This document shows positions 35,710-64,000 of a stretch of 64,000 nt of DNA, piece after piece (position 1 is the first letter of the stretch; every line of letters starts with the position of its first letter). The notes under the pieces were generated by a model, which ran no database searches, was not told where the DNA came from, and saw only the letters and a list, made by a program, of their open reading frames with translations. The DNA is taken from assembly GCA_030549495.1 (NCBI GenBank), contig JAUIRK010000509.1, positions 1 through 64,000 of the forward strand, given 5' to 3'. Origin of the DNA: Nectonema munidae (lineage: Eukaryota; Nematomorpha; Nectonematoida; Nectonematidae). The translations under genes were made by a program, and so were the position numbers.

Positions 35710-36222
35710 TTAATCATCAATGCTGTATTAAAAGATTTAAATATTTAGACACAAATACAGCACTGGTACCATACGAAACTTAGACGCCAAAGAATTTAGT
35801 GGAGGAATATCGAAACAAAAAAACATGAAGAATCTCTTTTTGAAAACACTTGTTTGGGATTTGATGGAAAGATTGATAATAATACGTTAATTAAAGAAAA
35901 TAATTATTTTCAATTAACCTTCGCAAGACGGTCCATTTTATACCATACACGAAGGACGGATATATGCCGTAAAACTCCCATACATCAAAAAAAGATTGTT
36001 TATGCCATATATTGCATTTCCTGCATAAATTTTATGTAAAATCACAAAAAATAGCATTTTAAAGCACAAAAACTAGTAAATGAAAAAATTTATTCATGTG
36101 TGCGTAATAAAAAGTTAACGCCATCTGCATTACTGAAATATTTTTTGCAATATCTTATATACCGTTGTGTTAGACATAGAAACAAAACAAATTTTATTTC
36201 ATGAAAGGATGAATGATAATGC

Positions 36223-36880
36223 TGTATGTGTACGGTTTATTAGGCATTATATTATACTGATTACGTTAACAAATGAGAAGAATTTACGAGAAGGATAATG
36301 ATCGATATATGTGCTGGTTTATCATGAGATGTCGTTTTCAACCTTGATATAATGTAGGATAGCTTTATCTTCATGAGTAATTTTCGAATCCGAGCACATT
36401 GAAGGTAGAGTATAAACAAAATTAAAGCTGTGTTGTGTGATGTCACACAGAATTTTTTTCAAATATGTCATCACTAATCATTTGTGTATAAAATACACTT
36501 TGCACTCAAAACGAAAACTTTTATTCTATTTTCTCAGTTTTCTAATTTTACACTGTATGATTGTGTACGGTATATTAGGCATTTTATTCTACAGATTACG
36601 TTGAGAAATGAGAAAAATTTACAAGAAGGATAATGATCAATATATGTGCTGGTTTATCATGAGATGTCGTTTTTAACCTTGATATAATGTAGGATAATCT
36701 TCATGATTAATTTTTGTATCCGAGCATATTGAAGGTAGAATATAAACAAAATTAAAGCTGTGTTGTGTGATGTCACACAGAGAATTTTTTCAAATATGTC
36801 ATCACTAATCATTTGTGTATAAAATACATTTTGCACTCAAATCAAAAACTTTCATTTTATTTTCTCAGTTTTCTAATCTG
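36223..36880 (+). promoter_or_regulatory. tandemly duplicated promoter / 5' region of the piggyBac transposase
   Basis: Two units of about 330 bp (36223-36552 and 36553-36880) match along their length, with scattered substitutions and small gaps. Each carries a TATA box TATAAAAT (36487-36494 and 36818-36825) followed some 20 bp later by GCACTCAAA, a plausible initiator. The second unit lies 75 bp before the ATG. Both also contain GTGTGATGTCACACAG, a dyad around a CRE-like TGATGTCA. Duplicated start sites or a regulatory repeat are both possible. Confidence 0.7.
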
Positions 36881-36899
36881 TGTGATTATTATCTCCGTC

Positions 36900-38982
36900 A
36901 TGCAGTCGTCTTCAAGTGTTTCTTCTTATAACACTATAACTTCTTCTTCTGAAAGTTTTACTTCGTCTTCATCTGAGGAGTCAGATATTTCTGAAACGGT
37001 TTCAGATTTCTTACTTGCTCCAGACGGTACACGTTATCAATGGGATCCTTTTTCTACGAATGTTGGAAGACCTGGAACTTTTAATATTAGAGATACTGTC
37101 GCCGAACCATATGGTCCTAAAGGAGATGCTAAATCTTTAGTTGATCCTTTGAAAATTTTTCAACTTTTTTTTACTGTTGAAACAATATCCCATATTTATC
37201 GCTGTACCAAATTAAAGATGGATGAGGCATATGCGTGAGTCAAATTTAATTTTAAATAGTTTTAGTCACAGTTGACATCAATGTAACTATTTTGCTTATT
37301 AAAACTTTTGTGCAAATAGATGCTACTTTTTTGTTCATCTAATCGGTTGACGTCAACTATGAAAAAATTTATTTTAAACACAATTTATTTTAAATTTTTT
37401 AATTTCTTTTAAAACTTTAGTCTAAATTCTCGGGCTATATTTTTCAATTTTTTGCTTAGTACACTACTTGGACATTCAAAAAACTTTTTATTGCTTATGT
37501 ATTTTGGTAGAAACATTTAAATAAATTATCTTTATTTGTAATACCAAAATATAAAAGCTATTATACTTTATTTTTATGATGAAAAGATGACTCTCCGAGA
37601 AAAGTATTTATTTAAAAATATTGTTCGTAATTTTATTATCTTTTTTGTGTTTTAGAAATATGCCTGAAACTTTCCAAAAGACTAAATTTTGTTTTGAAAA
37701 GTTCAGTATTGCTGACATACTATCTTATTTTGCATGTTTACTACACATTGGACAGGCAAAAAATCAAAAATTAGATGTAAAATACCTCTTTTCTCAAAAG
37801 CATGGAGAGCCATTTTTAAAAGCTTCTATAAATCGAGATATGTTTTTTCTTATCCATCGTTTTATACGCTTTGACAAAAAAAGTGAAAGAAATCAGGAAG
37901 ATAAATTGGGAGCAATAAGAGAATTACACGACCATTTTTATAAAATATTCAGCAGGTACTATACTCCGCAAGATTGCGTAACTGTTGATGAACAGTTGAT
38001 AAAATTTAGAGGAAGAACGGCTTTACGAATCTATGATCGATCCAAGCCAGGACGCTATGGCATAAAATGCTACCACTGCAATGACGCAAGAACTTATTAT
38101 GTGCTCAAACCCGAAATTTATGTCCCTGGTCTCCTAGATAAAACTTATTTTTCTTCTGAAGAAATTGTAAAAAGACTTGTGGCAAGTTGTGAGTTGCCAA
38201 AAGGTTGCGGCATATTCATGGACAGGTTCTTTACCTCTCATGAACTTTGCAAATGGGCACGAGAACAAAACCTCACAGTCTGTGGCACTGCAAGAGCTAA
38301 TCGCCGCTTTATACCTTACCTTTTCAGACCAGATCATCTAAAAAGTCTCGCCTTACAAGATTGTGAGAGTAAATTCCTTTACACAGAATTTGCATCCTTG
38401 ACTGCTTACATTCCTCACAAGCATTCACAAAGAGACTTCAAAGTAGTTTATATAATGTCGTCTCAACATTTGGGAAGCATCAACTTGTTAGGTCCAAGAC
38501 GTAAACCGGAGACTGTTGTCGATTACAATAAATTTAAATCGGGCGTTGATACTTGTAATCGAATGCTAAGAGACTTTACTTCTTACAAAGCTTCAAGGAG
38601 ATGGCCTTTTCTTTTGTTTTGTAATTATTTAGACATATCAGCTTATAACAGTTGGGTCATCATCAAGAGCAACGCTCCAGAAAAATTTCCATCGGTACAA
38701 AAAGGTGGGAGAAAGTACTTCATAAGAGATCTGTGTCTAAGACTTAGTCACCTTTCAATGATGAACAGATGTAATGATCCTCTCACCCACAGAATCACAA
38801 AGGAACTTATTTCATTTTACGGGATCCAACAAGATATACCTGAGATTGCTTCCTCTTCTCGTGGATATTGCTTTGTTTCTACTTGTAGACCAAAAAAGAG
38901 AGGAACAAGAAAGTGCGCAACATGCAAAAGGCCTATATGTAAAGCACACACAAAGTACATTTGTCAAAGTTGTGGAATTTAA
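36900..38982 (+). CDS. piggyBac transposase, two exons (join 36900-37234, 37656-38982), 553 residues
   Basis: A DDE-type transposase that cuts and pastes the element at TTAA sites. Exon 1 encodes a serine-rich acidic N-terminus and LVDPLKIFQLFFT, the start of the transposase domain. A 421-bp intron with donor GTGAGT and acceptor TTTTAG joins in phase (GC plus A, alanine). The catalytic aspartates are visible: D223 in TVDEQLIKFRGR, D301 in FMDRFFTSHEL and D410 in KFKSGVDTCNRM. RRWPFLLFCNYLDISAYN follows, and the C-terminus is a cysteine-rich domain (C517 to C551, CATCKRP..C..H..C..C) as in active family members, where it binds the ends. The start is the first ATG after the TATA box. No stop or frame change was found. 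It reads away from rictor. Confidence 0.93.
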
Positions 38983-40274
38983 TTTTGCTCTTTTTTTATG
39001 CTAACTAATCAAAATTAAATATTTTTAAGTTTTTTGCTCAATTAATTTTTATTATTGCTTTTTATTCATGAATAAAGTTCATAATGTGAAAAGAAATTTA
39101 GTTACTTTCTTTAGATGGCGTTAAAGATCTACAGAAGAAAAAAATATACAGTTATTCACTATCAGTTTTTATTTTTGAAAAATTTGTTGTTTTTTGAAAA
39201 TTTACATTATAATTTTAACATAGGTTTTATATAAGATAGTCGACGTAAATTTAGTTTGAAAATTACCATTGACGTAAAACTCCCGTTCCGTCTTGCGAAG
39301 GTTAAAAGCTGAAGGACTTAATTTATTTATTATGTTTTAGTCTATTTTCCAGAACAAAAAAACATTGATCATTTATCGCTAAAAACTTGTCCATCTGAAA
39401 ACATTAGCAAGGAAATTTTATCTGTAATTTCTTCTACAAAATTTCAACGTTCTTTGGTTGCTATTTTATATGATAGCGCAAACACAAATATTGACAAAAA
39501 CAATGGCATCGTTACAAAATTAGAAGAAACTTGAAAAGAGCTTTATAATATTTTATCTGTATGTTACACACAAATGGAATTTTTTTTTAAGAAAATATAT
39601 TGAAGTCTTAGATAGATCTACCTCCGGTCCTAAAACTGCAAAAGAATATTTATTTAACAGTTTAAATTTTGATCCAAAAACAAATCCAATTGTTTGTTTT
39701 GATAAGATGAAAGGTAAAATTGAAGAAGAAAACACCTTTTTTCTCGATTATCTGTCTAATGATCAAAAACATTTTTTGAACATTTGTTTGTTTATTCAAA
39801 ACGCAAAGGACTAAAATAATTTCTGCAAAATTCGCAACCTGGATGGATAAATCATTCAAGATCGTTGGCCACTGCTAATCGCATTCTACGACTTTATATC
39901 AGCAAAACAAGTCCCACAGAAAAGTAAACATGGAGCAAAAATGTTTTCTAAATGTTAAATTTATATCAAGGTCTTAACAGTCATGATCAAAATATAATCA
40001 AACAATGGTTTTTTTGCTCTTTCTGAGAACATTTTGATCGCAGCCCTCCCTCATAAGGAAACGTGCCTTCCCTCATAAGTATAGTAAATTAGATTCAAAA
40101 TCTAAAATCATCATTAAATCAAACTTTTTTTGCGATAAATAGGAGCCATCGAATTAGCAACTTTTGAAAGGAAAAATTGGGAATCAGTGGGATTTTTTTC
40201 ATTCTTACATAATGAGCTCTAAATAAAAAAATCATGTAATCAGTGGAAAGTGAAAGGATAGAAATGGAAAAAAC

Positions 40275-64000
<23,726 letters not shown>

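Larger units (their letters stand above)
35918..39301 (+). mobile_element. piggyBac transposon, apparently intact (3384 bp)
   Basis: Perfect 14-bp terminal inverted repeats CCTTCGCAAGACGG (35918-35931) and CCGTCTTGCGAAGG (39288-39301), each bordered by the TTAA duplication typical of the superfamily (35914-35917 and 39302-39305). An 11-bp subterminal motif GTAAAACTCCC lies in direct orientation near both ends (35969-35979, 39274-39284), a possible transposase binding site. The interior holds a promoter segment duplicated in tandem and one complete two-exon transposase gene. Perfect ends and a full reading frame point to recent insertion; whether it is active cannot be read from sequence alone. 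Confidence 0.95.
35140..39960 (+). pseudogene. old element-encoded ORF, interrupted by a MITE and by an intact piggyBac
   Basis: Left of the piggyBac, EESLFENTCLGFDGKIDNN (35825-35885) is open up to the insertion. Right of it, ENISKEILSVIS, LVAILYDSANTN, GIVTKLEET (39395-39535) and then DRSTSGPKTAKEYLF (39610-39660) follow in order. I recall this layout (a FDGxxD block, then a D-x-x-N-x-N block, then a DGxTxGP block) from an uncharacterised repeat-encoded family common in arthropod genomes, but cannot name its superfamily. Several stops and frame changes; decayed. Whether the 102-codon frame at 35151-35459 belongs to it is uncertain. Confidence 0.45.

Overview
The window looks like nuclear DNA from an arthropod, most likely a crustacean. 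My best guess is a parasitic copepod such as a sea louse, but the sequence does not prove this. It is AT-rich, its genes are split by kilobase-long introns with ordinary GT/AG borders, and most of it is mobile-element debris. There are no operons, ribosome binding sites, CRISPR arrays, or rRNA or tRNA genes; the only tRNA-like sequences are SINEs.

Two host genes are well supported. On the + strand, 7565-15124 encodes a Six3/6-class (optix) homeobox factor in three exons whose reading frames join exactly. On the - strand, from the right edge to about 40.3 kb, at least six and probably seven exons encode the middle of Rictor, the scaffold subunit of TOR complex 2. Its N-terminal part lies beyond 64000, and its C-terminal exon was not found. 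A possible tiny first exon (21564-21594, +) and a possible membrane-segment exon (about 32311-32423, -) are the only other hints of host genes in the 25 kb between them.

Mobile DNA, left to right: a LINE 3' end (1-948); a hAT MITE (2389-2609); a broken piggyBac-like transposase split at a TTAA by two abutting MITEs (3520-4350); hAT C-terminal fragments (5380, 19483, 22245 and, weakly, 26890); CR1/Jockey-like LINE pieces (16042, 17320, 23430); tRNA-derived SINEs (9660, 24411, 55042); and a pair of 335-bp repeats 4.4 kb apart that differ at one base. At 35918-39301 is an apparently intact piggyBac transposon with 14-bp terminal repeats, TTAA duplications, a one-intron 553-residue transposase with its three catalytic aspartates, and a tandemly duplicated promoter segment. 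It has split an older element-encoded reading frame.

The rictor introns hold two partial RTE-type LINE copies, a 319-bp (AC)n tract, a 21-bp minisatellite, a 384-bp foldback element, a 414-bp MITE, a 798-bp (TG)n tract, a Mutator-like transposase remnant, a pogo/Tigger remnant, and a 1649-bp hAT element with clear ends. The (AC)n and (TG)n tracts lie on either side of three rictor exons in opposite orientation. In the rictor pre-mRNA they are complementary and could pair, looping those exons out. I rate this the most testable unusual feature of the window.
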